Shown one piece after another: positions 45,342 through 55,321 of a stretch of DNA of 64,000 nucleotides; the stretch's first letter is position 1, and each line of letters begins with the position of its first letter. The notes under the pieces were generated by a model. That model was given only the letters and a program-made list of their open reading frames with translations. It was not told where the DNA came from and did no database searches. This stretch comes from Lentzea aerocolonigenes (GTDB lineage Bacteria > Actinomycetota > Actinomycetes > Mycobacteriales > Pseudonocardiaceae). The stretch lies in NCBI RefSeq assembly GCF_000955955.1, contig NZ_JYJG01000093.1, forward strand, positions 1 to 64,000, written 5' to 3'. The position numbers and the translations under genes were made by a program.

Positions 45342-46511
45342 TCATGATCCGAGATGTTCGAGCGTCGCGGCCAGAGCCTTGACACCTTCGTCGACATCGG
45401 ACTGCTCAGCGAACTCCTCCGGCGCGTGGCTCACGCCGGTGGGGTTGCGCACGAACAACATCGCGGTCGGCACGTGCGCGGCCAGGATGCCCGCGTCGTG
45501 GCCCGCACCGGTCGGCAGTGCCGGCACACCGCCGAGTGCTCCGGCGATGTCGTCGCGGAGTTGCGCGTCGAAGTACACCGTGTCGCCGTACGACTCCTCG
45601 GTGATCTTCAGCTCACAACCCTCCTCCTTCGCAACCTGGTGGGCTGCCTCGGAGATCTCGGCGACCATCGCGCGGGTGCGCTCGTCGTCGGTGTCGCGCG
45701 CGTCCAGCCAAACGTCCACAGTGGACGCGATGACGTTGGTGCCGCCGGGGTTGGGGACGAGCCTGCCGACCGTCGCCCGTCCGCCTCCGCGAGCCGCTTT
45801 CCGGGCTGCCAGCACGAGTTGCGAGGCCGGGAGCATCGGGTCGCGGCGGTCCTCGATCAGCGTGGCGCCGGCGTGGTTGCCCTCACCCGCGAACGTGAAC
45901 CGCCACCGGCCGTGCGCCAGGATGCTGCTCGCGACGCCGACCGGGACCGTCAGACCGCGGCCCTGCTCGACGTGGAGCTCGACGAACTGGCCGATCCTGT
46001 TGAGGGTTCTGGTGTCCTTGCCCGCCAGGTCCGGGTTGTAGCCCGCGGCCTTCATGGCCTCGGCGAGCGTGATGCCGTCCGGGTCCTTGAGGTTGAGGGC
46101 CTTGTCCGCGTCGATGGCACCCGTGAGGAGACGGGATCCGAGGCACGCGACACCGAACCGGCCGCCTTCCTCCTCGGCGAAGACCGCGATGGCGAACGGC
46201 CTGTTCGGCGTGAACCCCTTGGCCTGCAGGAGATCCACGGCCTGCAGAGAGCTGGTCACGCCGAGCGGGCCGTCGAACGCGCCGCCGCCGGGAACCGAGT
46301 CCAGGTGGCTGCCGGTGACGAGCGCGTTGTCGCCGCGCTCGCCCCACCAGGCCCAGAGGTTGCCGTTCTGGTCGGTCTCGACGTTCAGGCCGCGCTTGAC
46401 GGCCTGCTCGACGAACCAGTGCCGGAGCTCCAGCTCGGGCTTGGCGTAACCGTGGCGGGAGTAGCCGCCGCGCTTGAGGTCCCGCCCGACGTCCGCGATC
46501 TGGTCGAGCAT
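45342..46511 (-). CDS. M20-family Zn hydrolase (allantoate amidohydrolase-like), hut operon member
   Basis: 389 aa. M20/ArgE/AllC family: TGSHLDSVPGGGAFDGPLGV (metal His/Asp), VFAEEEGGRFGVACLGSR (catalytic Glu), QFVELHVEQGRGL, and GAGHDAGILA near the end. Annotated in most genomes as allantoate amidohydrolase. The gene lies between hutU (overlap TGATG) and hutF, exactly where an N-formylglutamate hydrolase (HutG) is needed, so it most likely performs that step. The operon has no recognisable hutG. Confidence 0.9.
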   Translation of the reverse strand: MLDQIADVGRDLKRGGYSRHGYAKPELELRHWFVEQAVKRGLNVETDQNGNLWAWWGERGDNALVTGSHLDSVPGGGAFDGPLGVTSSLQAVDLLQAKGFTPNRPFAIAVFAEEEGGRFGVACLGSRLLTGAIDADKALNLKDPDGITLAEAMKAAGYNPDLAGKDTRTLNRIGQFVELHVEQGRGLTVPVGVASSILAHGRWRFTFAGEGNHAGATLIEDRRDPMLPASQLVLAARKAARGGGRATVGRLVPNPGGTNVIASTVDVWLDARDTDDERTRAMVAEISEAAHQVAKEEGCELKITEESYGDTVYFDAQLRDDIAGALGGVPALPTGAGHDAGILAAHVPTAMLFVRNPTGVSHAPEEFAEQSDVDEGVKALAATLEHLGS

Positions 46512-48151
46512 CAGCCCTCCATCGGGATGCGCACGCCCTTGTCGGCGGCCACGGACTTGGCCTCGTCGTACCCGGCGTCCACGTGCCGGATGACGCCCAT
46601 GCCGGGGTCGTTGGTCAGCACGCGCTCGATCTTCTGCGCGGCCAGCTCGGTGCCGTCCGCGACCGTCACCTGACCGGCGTGGATCGACCGCCCGATGCCG
46701 ACACCACCACCGTGGTGGATCGACACCCACGTCGCACCCGAAGCCGTGTTGACCAGGGCGTTGAGCAACGGCCAGTCGGCGATCGCGTCCGAACCGTCGG
46801 CCATCGCCTCGGTCTCGCGGTACGGCGAGGCCACCGAGCCGCAGTCGAGGTGGTCGCGGCCGATCACGATCGGCGCGGACAGCTCGCCGGACGCCACCAT
46901 CTCGTTGAACTTCAGGCCCGCGAGGTGCCGTTCGCCGTAACCCAGCCAGCAGATGCGGGCAGGCAGGCCCTGGAACTCGACGCGCTCGCCGGCCATCTTG
47001 ATCCACCGGTGCAGCTGCTCGTTCTCCGGGAAGAGTTCGAGGATCGCGGCGTCGGTCTTGGCGATGTCGGCCGGGTCGCCCGACAGCGCGGCCCAGCGGA
47101 ACGGGCCCTTGCCCTCGCAGAACAGCGGCCGGATGTACGCGGGCACGAAGCCCGGGAAGGCGAACGCGCGGTCGTAGCCGCCGAGCTGGGCCTCGCCGCG
47201 GATCGAGTTGCCGTAGTCGAACACCTCGGCGCCGCGGTCCATGAAGCCGACCATGGCCTCGACGTGCGCGGCCATCGACTTGCGCGCCCGGTCGGTGAAC
47301 TCCTCCGGCTTCGCGGCGGCATACGAGGCCCAGTCCTCCAACGCCACGCCCACCGGAAGGTACGCCAGCGGGTCGTGCGCCGAGGTCTGGTCCGTCACGA
47401 TGTCGACGGCGACCTCGCGGCGCAGCAGCTCGGGCAGGATCTCGGCCGCATTGCCCACGACACCAACGGAAACGGCCTCACCGGCGGCCTTCGCGGCCAA
47501 GCAACGCTCGATCGCCGAATCCAGGTCGGAGGCGACCTCGTCCAGGTAGCGGGTCTCCAGACGACGCTGCGCCCGGTGCGGGTCGACCTCGATGCACAGC
47601 GCGACGCCCTCGTTCATCGTCACAGCGAGCGGCTGCGCGCCACCCATGCCGCCGAGGCCCGCGGTCACGGTCAACGTCCCACGCAGGGTGCCGCCAAAAC
47701 GCTTCGTAGCGACCGCGGCGAACGTCTCGAACGTGCCCTGCAGGATGCCCTGCGTGCCGATGTAGATCCACGAACCCGCGGTCATCTGCCCGTACATGGT
47801 GAGGCCCTCGGCCTCCAGGCGGCGGAACTCGGGCCAGTTCGCCCAGTCCGGCACCAGGTTCGAGTTCGCGATGAGCACCCGCGGCGCCCACTCGTGCGTG
47901 CGCATGACGCCCACCGGACGGCCGGACTGCACGAGCAGCGTCTCGTCGGCTTCGAGATTCTTGAGCTCGCGGGAGATCGCGTCGAACGACGGCCAGTCGC
48001 GCGCGGCCTTGCCCGTGCCGCCGTAGACGACCAGGTCCTCGGGGCGCTCGGCGACGTCGGGGTCGAGGTTGTTGTGGAACATCCGCAAAGCGGCCTCTGT
48101 CGACCAGTTCTTCGCGGTCAGCGAGGTACCTCGGTCAGCACGAACAACCAT
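46511..48151 (-). CDS. hutU: Urocanate hydratase
   Basis: 546 aa. Adds water to urocanate to make imidazolone propionate using tightly bound [24 protein letters not shown] (NAD site), [21 protein letters not shown], and the conserved DQTSAHDPL and [14 protein letters not shown] stretches. ATG 48151 overlaps the hutH stop (TGATG) and has GGAG 7 nt upstream. Confidence 0.96.
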   Translation of the reverse strand: MVVRADRGTSLTAKNWSTEAALRMFHNNLDPDVAERPEDLVVYGGTGKAARDWPSFDAISRELKNLEADETLLVQSGRPVGVMRTHEWAPRVLIANSNLVPDWANWPEFRRLEAEGLTMYGQMTAGSWIYIGTQGILQGTFETFAAVATKRFGGTLRGTLTVTAGLGGMGGAQPLAVTMNEGVALCIEVDPHRAQRRLETRYLDEVASDLDSAIERCLAAKAAGEAVSVGVVGNAAEILPELLRREVAVDIVTDQTSAHDPLAYLPVGVALEDWASYAAAKPEEFTDRARKSMAAHVEAMVGFMDRGAEVFDYGNSIRGEAQLGGYDRAFAFPGFVPAYIRPLFCEGKGPFRWAALSGDPADIAKTDAAILELFPENEQLHRWIKMAGERVEFQGLPARICWLGYGERHLAGLKFNEMVASGELSAPIVIGRDHLDCGSVASPYRETEAMADGSDAIADWPLLNALVNTASGATWVSIHHGGGVGIGRSIHAGQVTVADGTELAAQKIERVLTNDPGMGVIRHVDAGYDEAKSVAADKGVRIPMEG

Positions 48152-49656
48152 CACAGAGCTCCACTTCGAATCAGGGCCTCGGCGGCAGCGATCTCGGGTG
48201 CGAGGTGGCGGTCGGGACCGGGTCCCTGGACCGTCTCGCGCAACTTCGCCACGGCGGCGGCCGTCGCGGGGGCGGGCTTGAGGGGCGCGCGCAGGTCGAG
48301 CGCACGCGCGGCGGTGAGAAGTTCGATGGCCAGCACGGTGGTGAGCCCGTCGACGGCCTTGCGCAGCTTGCGAGCGGCGGACCAGCCCATCGACACGTGG
48401 TCCTCCTGCATCGCGGAGGACGGGATCGAGTCGACGGACGCCGGCACCGCGAGCCGCTTGAGCTCGGACACGATCGCCGCCTGGGTGTACTGGGCGATCA
48501 TGTGACCGGAGTCGACGCCGGGGTCGTCGGCGAGGAACGGCGGCAGGCCGTGCGACCGCGACACGTCGAGCATGCGGTCGGTGCGGCGCTCGGCGATCGA
48601 GGCCACGTCCGCGAGCGGGATGGCCAGGAAGTCCAGCGCGTAGGCGACGGGCGCGCCGTGGAAGTTGCCGTTCGACTCGACCCGGCCGTCCGCGAGCACG
48701 ACGGGGTTGTCGATCACGGACGACAGCTCCCGGTCGGCCACCGTCGCCGCGTACGCCACGGTGTCGCGGGCCGCGCCGTGCACCTGCGGGGAGCAGCGCA
48801 ACGAGTACGCGTCCTGCACGCGGGTGCAGTCGGGGCCGCGGTGCGAGGCGACGATCTCGGAGTCGCGCAGGAACGCGAGCATCCGGGCGGCACTCAGGTT
48901 CTGGCCGGGGTGCGGGCGCAACGCGTGCAGCTCCGGCTCGAAGACCCGGTCGGTGCCGAGCAGTGCCTCGACGCTCATGGCGGCGGTGAGGTCGGCGATG
49001 TCGAGCAGCTTCGTCAGGTCGGCGATCGCCAGCGACAACATGCCGAGCATGCCGTCGGTGCCGTTGATCAGCGCGAGGCCTTCCTTCTCGGCCAGCTGCA
49101 CGGGTTCGATGCTCGCTTCGGCGAGTGCGTCGGCCGCGGGAACGAGCTCGTCGCGGGCGTTGCGGACCATGCCCTCGCCCATCAACGCCAGCGCGTTCGC
49201 GGACAGCGGCGCCAGGTCGCCGGAGCAGCCCAGCGAGCCGAACTCGTGCACCACCGGGGTGATGCCGGCGTTCAGCATGCCCGCCATGGCGTCCACAGTG
49301 GACAGCCGGACGCCGGTGTGGCCGGTCGCGAGGGTGCGCAGCCGCAGCAGCATCAGCGCCCGCACGACCTCCCGCTCGACCTCGGGACCGGAACCGGCGG
49401 CGTGGCTTCGGATCAGCGAACGCTGCAGCTGGGCACGGCGGTCCGGCGGGATGTGCCGGACGGCGAGCGCGCCGAACCCGGTCGAGACGCCGTAGGTGGG
49501 GCGTTCGGCCGTGGCGAGCTGTTCGATGTGGCCGCGGGCGGCGCTGACCGCCTCACGGGCCGCCTCGGTGATCGCCACCGGGGCGCCGTCGCGGGCGACG
49601 GCATGAACGTCCTCGAGGGTCAGCGGCTTCGGACCCAGCTCCACCGGTTGTCGCAT
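48151..49656 (-). CDS. hutH: Histidine ammonia-lyase
   Basis: 501 aa. First step of histidine breakdown (L-histidine to urocanate and ammonia). [11 protein letters not shown], and the MIO-forming loop [13 protein letters not shown], where the usual Ala-Ser-Gly is Cys-Ser-Gly; then [14 protein letters not shown]. First gene of the operon. The promoter region holds a HutR-type palindrome (49712-49725) and a perfect hairpin (49668-49703) ending 11 nt before the start; no clear ribosome site lies between them. Confidence 0.95.
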   Translation of the reverse strand: MRQPVELGPKPLTLEDVHAVARDGAPVAITEAAREAVSAARGHIEQLATAERPTYGVSTGFGALAVRHIPPDRRAQLQRSLIRSHAAGSGPEVEREVVRALMLLRLRTLATGHTGVRLSTVDAMAGMLNAGITPVVHEFGSLGCSGDLAPLSANALALMGEGMVRNARDELVPAADALAEASIEPVQLAEKEGLALINGTDGMLGMLSLAIADLTKLLDIADLTAAMSVEALLGTDRVFEPELHALRPHPGQNLSAARMLAFLRDSEIVASHRGPDCTRVQDAYSLRCSPQVHGAARDTVAYAATVADRELSSVIDNPVVLADGRVESNGNFHGAPVAYALDFLAIPLADVASIAERRTDRMLDVSRSHGLPPFLADDPGVDSGHMIAQYTQAAIVSELKRLAVPASVDSIPSSAMQEDHVSMGWSAARKLRKAVDGLTTVLAIELLTAARALDLRAPLKPAPATAAAVAKLRETVQGPGPDRHLAPEIAAAEALIRSGAL

Positions 49657-49667
49657 GCAGACATCAC

Positions 49668-49703
49668 AGCGCTCCGGGGCCGACTCAGCGACCCCGGAGC
49701 GCT
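49668..49703. promoter_or_regulatory. Perfect hairpin in the hutH leader
   Basis: AGCGCTCCGGGG (49668-49679) pairs with CCCCGGAGCGCT (49692-49703), loop 12 nt. It lies between the HutR-like site and hutH on the minus strand and has no T-run, so it may end the sigma-factor operon or attenuate hut. Confidence 0.5.
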
Positions 49704-49711
49704 CGATCGTG

Positions 49712-49725
49712 TCTGGGATGCCAGA
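49712..49725. promoter_or_regulatory. HutR-type operator upstream of hutH
   Basis: TCTGGGATGCCAGA, inside the palindrome TGTCTGG-GATG-CCAGACA (49710-49727). It matches the TCTGwwATwCCAGA consensus reported for HutR, an IclR-family regulator of hut genes in Corynebacterium, at every fixed position. An IclR-type gene is encoded 1.6 kb away. Confidence 0.75.
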
Positions 49726-49731
49726 CAGACC

Positions 49732-50676
49732 CTACTCGAGGCCGCTGCCGATCCAGCTCGTGTCAGGAGAGGGCACGAGCTCGACCTTGTTCACCGCCTC
49801 GAGAACTGTGTCGCTGTACGGTTCCGCCGTCGCCCAGACCCACACGTTGCCGTCGAACACCGCCACACCGTTGTCGGCCCGGAGGCCCTGCCTGCCGCGC
49901 ACGTCGATCTGCCGGGTCTCGCCCAGCAGCTTCGGTGGCGCCGTTCCGACATGCACGCTGACCTGGTTCTTCCAGTTCGTCATCGCTTCCCAGTCGCTGG
50001 GCTTGGTGCCCCACATGTGGTCGGCGAACCTGCTGTCGAGCTTGAACGCCGGCTGGTAGGCGAGCTTCGGGTCGGCGCGCACGGACTCGGCGACGCGCAT
50101 GGCGATGGTCCGCACGTCCTCCACGCCGCGCACCTCGACGTTCAGCACGTCCTGCGCCTTCCACACGACGTGTGCGGTCAGGCCGGACGACTGGCCCTGG
50201 GCGACCCGCACCCAAGCCTTGAGACCGCGGACGCTCACCCCGTCCCAGCCGGAAGTGGTGTCCGGCAACTTCGGACTGGTGCTGATGCTCACGGTCGGAC
50301 CGCCGTCGTTGAACGGGTAGCCCTTGGCGTTCGCCGGCACCCACACGCGGGAGACCTGGTCGTTCGTGCTGCGGTAGTTCTCGACGAAGCCGGGCGGCAA
50401 CCAGTGCGGCGCGTACTTCAGCGCAACGCTCTGGCCGTTGCCCGGCATGAGCACGGCGCCCGCTTCGTTGCTGTTCGGTGGTGCGTACCGGTCGCTCGCG
50501 ATGACCCCCGCGAAGATCAGGACCGCGACGGCGGCCATCCCGGCGGTGGCGATCATGAAGACGTTGCGGTGCCGCTTGCGCTTGCGCCGCAGCGCGTTCA
50601 ACGTCGGCCCCGGATGCGGGGTGCGTTCGGCGAGCTTGCCGAGCGCGTCCTTGACGAGCTGTTCGGTGTCGTTCAC
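49732..50676 (-). CDS. Membrane-anchored protein coupled to a sigma factor (possible anti-sigma)
   Basis: 314 aa. A short cytosolic N-terminus (NDTEQLVKDALGKLAERTPHPGPTLNALRRKRKRHR), one TM helix (VFMIATAGMAAVAVLIFAGVIA), then an extracellular ~250-residue beta-rich domain. A topology typical of anti-sigma factors or sensors linked to SigE-type sigmas, but no zinc anti-sigma motif (HxxxCxxC) is present. The GTG at 50676 overlaps the sigma stop (GTGA). Function inferred. Confidence 0.78.
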   Translation of the reverse strand: MNDTEQLVKDALGKLAERTPHPGPTLNALRRKRKRHRNVFMIATAGMAAVAVLIFAGVIASDRYAPPNSNEAGAVLMPGNGQSVALKYAPHWLPPGFVENYRSTNDQVSRVWVPANAKGYPFNDGGPTVSISTSPKLPDTTSGWDGVSVRGLKAWVRVAQGQSSGLTAHVVWKAQDVLNVEVRGVEDVRTIAMRVAESVRADPKLAYQPAFKLDSRFADHMWGTKPSDWEAMTNWKNQVSVHVGTAPPKLLGETRQIDVRGRQGLRADNGVAVFDGNVWVWATAEPYSDTVLEAVNKVELVPSPDTSWIGSGLE

Positions 50677-51200
50677 GACAGGCCCTCCCCGAGCCGCAAC
50701 CCGACACCAGCGGGCTCCGGCGTGTGATCCAGGCGGAGTGTGGCCAGCGCACGTGAGATGTGGCTGCGCACGGTTCCCTCGGCACAACCGAGCATCTGTG
50801 CGATCTCCGAGTCCTCGTAGTTCTCGTAGTAGCGGAGCACGATCGCGGCCCGCTGTTTGCGGGGCAGCTTGGCGATCCGCTGCAACATGGCTTCCCGCTC
50901 GTCGTAGTGGTGCGTCGTGTCTCCGACGGGCGGGGTGACGGACTCCAGCGTCGTCATGCAGAGGGCGACGTCCTTGGCGGCCCTGCGGCGGCGCCACGAG
51001 AGGTACTCGTTGGTCACCATGCGCTTGACGTAGGCGTGAGGGAGGTCGACTGAACCGATGCGATCCCACTTCTGCTGCGCGCGCAGCAGCACTTCCTGGA
51101 CCACGTCCTGGGCCAGGTGCGGGTCACACGTGAGCACGGTGGCGTAGCGCAGCAACGGGGTCACCTGTTCTGCCACGAAGTCATCGAAACTCGGTGTCAA
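50673..51200 (-). CDS. SigE-family RNA polymerase sigma factor
   Basis: 175 aa ECF-like sigma. Region 2: FVAEQVTPLLRYATVLTCDPHLAQDVVQEVLLRAQQKWDRI; region 4: QRIAKLPRKQRAAIVLRYYENYEDSEIAQMLGCAEGTVRSHISRAL. The actinobacterial SigE subfamily often pairs with a membrane protein, as here. TTG start at 51200 with GAAGGGGG 8 nt upstream. Unknown stress signal. Confidence 0.9.
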   Translation of the reverse strand: MTPSFDDFVAEQVTPLLRYATVLTCDPHLAQDVVQEVLLRAQQKWDRIGSVDLPHAYVKRMVTNEYLSWRRRRAAKDVALCMTTLESVTPPVGDTTHHYDEREAMLQRIAKLPRKQRAAIVLRYYENYEDSEIAQMLGCAEGTVRSHISRALATLRLDHTPEPAGVGLRLGEGLS

Positions 51201-51313
51201 TCCCGACCCCCTTCAAAACCGTCACGCCACTCCAACGCACGTGCGGGCTGTTCTGTTGAGTGTGCACTGATGGAGGAACGGCGTGGGCTGCATCACGTGG
51301 GAAAATCACTTTT

Positions 51314-52096
51314 GTGGGCAGCAGCAGTGACGTTCCCGCACTGCGGCGCGGACTCGCGGTGCTGCGGTTGCTGGCGGGCAGACCCGGACCGGTCTCCGCG
51401 GCGTCGGTGGCGCGCGAGTTGAATCTGCCCAGGTCAACGACTTATCACCTGTTGTCGGAGCTGACCGAGGCCGGCTTCGCGACGCACTTCCCGGAGGAGA
51501 AGCGGTACGGCCTGGGCGTCGCCTCCTTCGAACTCGGCTCCGCGTACCTGCGACACGACCCGCTGGAACGGCTGGCCCGACCACTGCTGCGCAAGCTCGC
51601 CGATCGCATGGAGAAGGTCGCGCATCTGGGCGTCCTGCACGGCGCTGAAGCTCTGTACCTGGTGCGGGAGCAGCCCCGGCAACCGCAGACGATCGTGTCC
51701 GACGTCGGCGTCCGGTTGCCCGCGCATCTGACCGCCTCCGGGCGCGCGATGCTGGCGCACGTACCTCCGGCGCAGGTCAGGGCGTTGTTCCCGTCGGTCG
51801 CTTCGTTCGTGGACCGGACCGGGCGGGGGCCGCACAACCTGCCTGCTCTGCGCCGGCTGCTGACGTCGGAACGCCGCCAGGGCTGGGCGGTCGAGGACGG
51901 TTTCGTGACCGTCGGGTTCGCCTCGGTGGCGGCGCCGGTGTTCGACCACGGCGAGCGTCCGATCGCGGCCATCACGCTGACGTTCCGCCATTTGTGCGAC
52001 ACGCCCTGCGGTCAGACGTGGCCGGAGCTGGCCAAAGAGGTGCGCAAGGCGGCCGAGGAGCTGACCACGCGCATCGGCGGGCACGTCGTCACTTAG
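51314..52096 (+). CDS. IclR-family regulator, probable HutR
   Basis: 260 aa. N-terminal winged helix (VPALRRGLAVLRLLAGRPGPVSAASVARELNLPRSTTYHLLSELTEAGFA) and the IclR effector domain (LGVLHGAEALYLVREQP to TLTFRH). GTG start at 51314 is my choice; the ribosome site is weak (GGGAAAA). A HutR-consensus palindrome lies upstream of hutH, and HutR of Corynebacterium is an IclR protein, so this gene is the likely local regulator of histidine use. Confidence 0.85.
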   Translation: MGSSSDVPALRRGLAVLRLLAGRPGPVSAASVARELNLPRSTTYHLLSELTEAGFATHFPEEKRYGLGVASFELGSAYLRHDPLERLARPLLRKLADRMEKVAHLGVLHGAEALYLVREQPRQPQTIVSDVGVRLPAHLTASGRAMLAHVPPAQVRALFPSVASFVDRTGRGPHNLPALRRLLTSERRQGWAVEDGFVTVGFASVAAPVFDHGERPIAAITLTFRHLCDTPCGQTWPELAKEVRKAAEELTTRIGGHVVT

Positions 52097-52104
52097 TAGC
52101 CATA

Positions 52105-52121
52105 TACATAGTAGCTATGTA
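52105..52121. promoter_or_regulatory. Palindromic MarR-type operator
   Basis: TACATAG-TAG-CTATGTA: 7-bp perfect arms around 3 bp, 12 bp upstream of the MarR start and next to the -10 region. Size and AT-rich arms are typical of MarR autoregulation. Confidence 0.65.
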
Positions 52122-52132
52122 CCGTATCTGCC

Positions 52133-52555
52133 ATGAGCAGTGCGGAGTTCTCAGCTGGGCATCTCGTGTGGCGGTTGGCGATGAAGTGGCGTGTTGCGGT
52201 TGACCGCGCGTTGGACCCCCTCGGGCTGACGCACGCGCAGTACGTCGTGCTGGCTTCTTTGTTGGCTTTGGATCGTCCGTCGCAACGCGAACTGGCCGAC
52301 CACACCGGGCTCGAACCGCTCTACGTCTCGAAGCTGGCGCGCGCACTCGAGTCGTCAGGGTTCATCGCGCGCACACGCGACACCGTCGACACACGGACCG
52401 TGCGACTCTCCTTGACCCCGCATGGGCGCACGACCGTGGAGCCCGCGGTGGCACTCGTTAGTTCGTTGCTGGACCGGTTGCTGGAACCCCTGGGCGACCG
52501 CGCCGACACCTTCTCCCGCGAGCTCGCCGCGCTGCTCGCCGTCCCGCTCGGCTGA
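52133..52555 (+). CDS. MarR-family transcriptional regulator
   Basis: 140 aa. Winged helix with LTHAQYVVLASLLALDRPSQRELADHTGLEPLYVSKLARALESSGFIAR and the wing DTRTVRLSLTPHGR, flanked by dimerisation helices. Followed 9 bp later by a hydrolase gene, which it probably represses together with itself through the 52105-52121 palindrome. Confidence 0.9.
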   Translation: MSSAEFSAGHLVWRLAMKWRVAVDRALDPLGLTHAQYVVLASLLALDRPSQRELADHTGLEPLYVSKLARALESSGFIARTRDTVDTRTVRLSLTPHGRTTVEPAVALVSSLLDRLLEPLGDRADTFSRELAALLAVPLG

Positions 52556-52564
52556 GGAGTCCCG

Positions 52565-53395
<831 letters not shown>

Positions 53396-53400
53396 CGCGC

Positions 53401-54372
53401 ATGGGGGACATCGACATCGAGGAACTCGACTTCGCCGGCGCGCCCGAAACCGACCAGCGCGCTCTCTTCGACCTCCAGGTGATCTGGTGGACGAGCGCGA
53501 TGCCGTCACGCGAACTGCCCGACTTCACCGGGTGGGCACGCCGGATGCCGATACCCGACCTCCACTGGGGCGCCCCGCGGTTCGTGGTCGCGCGGGAGAA
53601 CGGGCGGATTGTCGGGTACGCGAACGGACATCTCCCTCCGACCGAGAACACCCACCTGGTCTCGGGCATCGTGGTGGTGGACCCCGGCCGGCGTGGCAGG
53701 GGCATCGGTACCGCGCTGCTGCGGTTCGCGCTGCGCCTGGCAGACCGGGAGGTGGCGGAAGCCTCGTGGATTCCCGGCGGTGGCGCAGGAGAGCAGTGGG
53801 CCGTCAGGCGTGGTTTCACCCTGATCAACGCGCTCACCATTCAGGAGCTCGTGCTCACCGATCCGCTGCCCGCTGTGGGCGAGGTTCCGTCCGGGTACCG
53901 CCTGGCGCACTGGACCGGACGCGCACCGGATGAGCTGCTCGACGCCTACGTCGACGCTCTCGGTGCGATGAGCGACCAGCCGCTCGGCGACAGGTCGATC
54001 GAGCCGTTCACGCACACGCGCGAACAGGTGCGACAGGAAGAAGACGAGCTGTTGGCCCGAGGCGTCGAGGAGTGGGTCGTCCTCGCACTGCACGGCGACG
54101 AGGCCGCCGGCGTCACGGTGCTGCGCCGGTCTCTCGCACGACCTTCGGTAGGCCAGCAACGGCACACCGGCGTGCTTTCCGCCTATCGCGGCAAGGGGCT
54201 CGGTCGGCTGATCAAGGCCCACTTGCTCCGCCAGCTGACCGGCATCGAGAGCGTCGAGACCGAGACGGACAGCACCAACGACCACATGCGCAGGATCAAC
54301 CACTCGCTTGGCTACACCGACCGGCTGACCACCGTCAACCTGAGCGCCCGCGTCGCCGATCTGTTGCGGTGA
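53401..54372 (+). CDS. Tandem GNAT acetyltransferase-like protein
   Basis: 323 aa. Two GNAT folds: the first (~60-160) with VSGIVVVDPGRRGRGIGTALLRFALRLA, the second (~200-323) with TGVLSAYRGKGLGRLIKAHLLRQL and NHSLGY. Both keep the R/Q-x-x-G-x-G/A acetyl-CoA loop. Such tandem proteins in actinomycetes include mycothiol synthase-like enzymes, but this one is shorter in motif conservation, so the substrate is open. Terminated by a strong hairpin. Confidence 0.85.
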   Translation: MGDIDIEELDFAGAPETDQRALFDLQVIWWTSAMPSRELPDFTGWARRMPIPDLHWGAPRFVVARENGRIVGYANGHLPPTENTHLVSGIVVVDPGRRGRGIGTALLRFALRLADREVAEASWIPGGGAGEQWAVRRGFTLINALTIQELVLTDPLPAVGEVPSGYRLAHWTGRAPDELLDAYVDALGAMSDQPLGDRSIEPFTHTREQVRQEEDELLARGVEEWVVLALHGDEAAGVTVLRRSLARPSVGQQRHTGVLSAYRGKGLGRLIKAHLLRQLTGIESVETETDSTNDHMRRINHSLGYTDRLTTVNLSARVADLLR

Positions 54373-54373
54373 A

Positions 54374-54420
54374 ACGAAAAAATGGGGCGGGCACCCGCGG
54401 GTGCGCGCCCCATTTTTCGT
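54374..54420. terminator. Bidirectional terminator
   Basis: ACGAAAAAATGGGGCG (54374-54389) pairs with CGCCCCATTTTTCGT (54406-54420), allowing a one-base bulge. A-tract and T-tract on either side make it work in both directions between the GNAT gene and the uptake operon. Confidence 0.9.
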
Positions 54421-54424
54421 CAGG

Positions 54425-55321
54425 TCAGATGCCCGCGGAGGCCAGCCACTCCTTGGCGACCTTCTCCGGCTCCGGCTTGTCCGGCGACGACAGCTTCTGG
54501 TTCAGATCCAGCAGCGTCTTCGTGTCGAGCTTCTTCGAGATGGCGTTGAGGGTGTCGCGAACCTGCTGCGACGCCTTCTTCTCGTTGACGAGCGGCAGCA
54601 CGTTCTGCGCGGCGAACACGTTCTTCGGGTCTTCCAGCACCACGAACTCGTTCGCCTTGATGGCGGCGTCCGTCGTGAACAGGTCGGCCGCCTGCACCGT
54701 GTTGTCCTTCAGGCCCGCGACGGTCAGCGGGCCGCCGACGTCGAGCGACTTGAACTGCTTGAACTCGCAGGAGTACTTGGCCTTCAGGCCGGGCAGGCCG
54801 TCGGGGCGGTTCTGGAACTCCGCCGGGCCGCCGAAGACGAGGTCCTTGCAGTACGGCACGAGATCGTCGATCGACTTGAGGCTGTACTGCGCGGCGATCT
54901 GCTTGGTGACGACGACCGCGTCCTTGTCCTCGGCGGAGGACTTGTCGAGCACGGTCAGGCCCTGCGGCAGCGCCTTCTTCAGCGCCGCGTAGACCTCGTC
55001 GGAGCTGACCTCCTGGGCTTCCTTGTTGACGTGCTTGAGAAGCACGCCGCTGTACTCCGGGATCAGGTCGATCGAACCGTCCTGCACACCCTTGAAGTAC
55101 AGCTCGCGGTTGCCGATGTTCAGCCTCTTGGAGACCTTGACGCCCTTGGCCGCCAACGCTTGCGCGTAGATCTCGGCGAGCACGGTCGACTCCGGGAAGT
55201 TGGCGGAGCCCACGACGATCGTGTCCGTCGGGGCCGGGTTGTTGTTGCCGCCCTGCAACGGGTCACCGCCGCACGCCGACAAGAGCATCACGGCAGCGAC
55301 AGCGGTGGCGATGCGCTTCAT
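54425..55321 (-). CDS. Osmoprotectant (glycine betaine/choline) ABC transporter, substrate-binding lipoprotein
   Basis: 298 aa. Lipoprotein signal with lipobox LLSAC; then the OpuAC-type domain: TIVVGSANFPESTVLAEIYAQAL (typical of ProX/OpuCC) and LIPEYSGVLL. Binds quaternary ammonium compounds. ATG 55321 overlaps the permease stop (ATGA), last gene in a four-gene operon. The usual aromatic cage residues cannot be checked by eye. Confidence 0.9.
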   Translation of the reverse strand: MKRIATAVAAVMLLSACGGDPLQGGNNNPAPTDTIVVGSANFPESTVLAEIYAQALAAKGVKVSKRLNIGNRELYFKGVQDGSIDLIPEYSGVLLKHVNKEAQEVSSDEVYAALKKALPQGLTVLDKSSAEDKDAVVVTKQIAAQYSLKSIDDLVPYCKDLVFGGPAEFQNRPDGLPGLKAKYSCEFKQFKSLDVGGPLTVAGLKDNTVQAADLFTTDAAIKANEFVVLEDPKNVFAAQNVLPLVNEKKASQQVRDTLNAISKKLDTKTLLDLNQKLSSPDKPEPEKVAKEWLASAGI

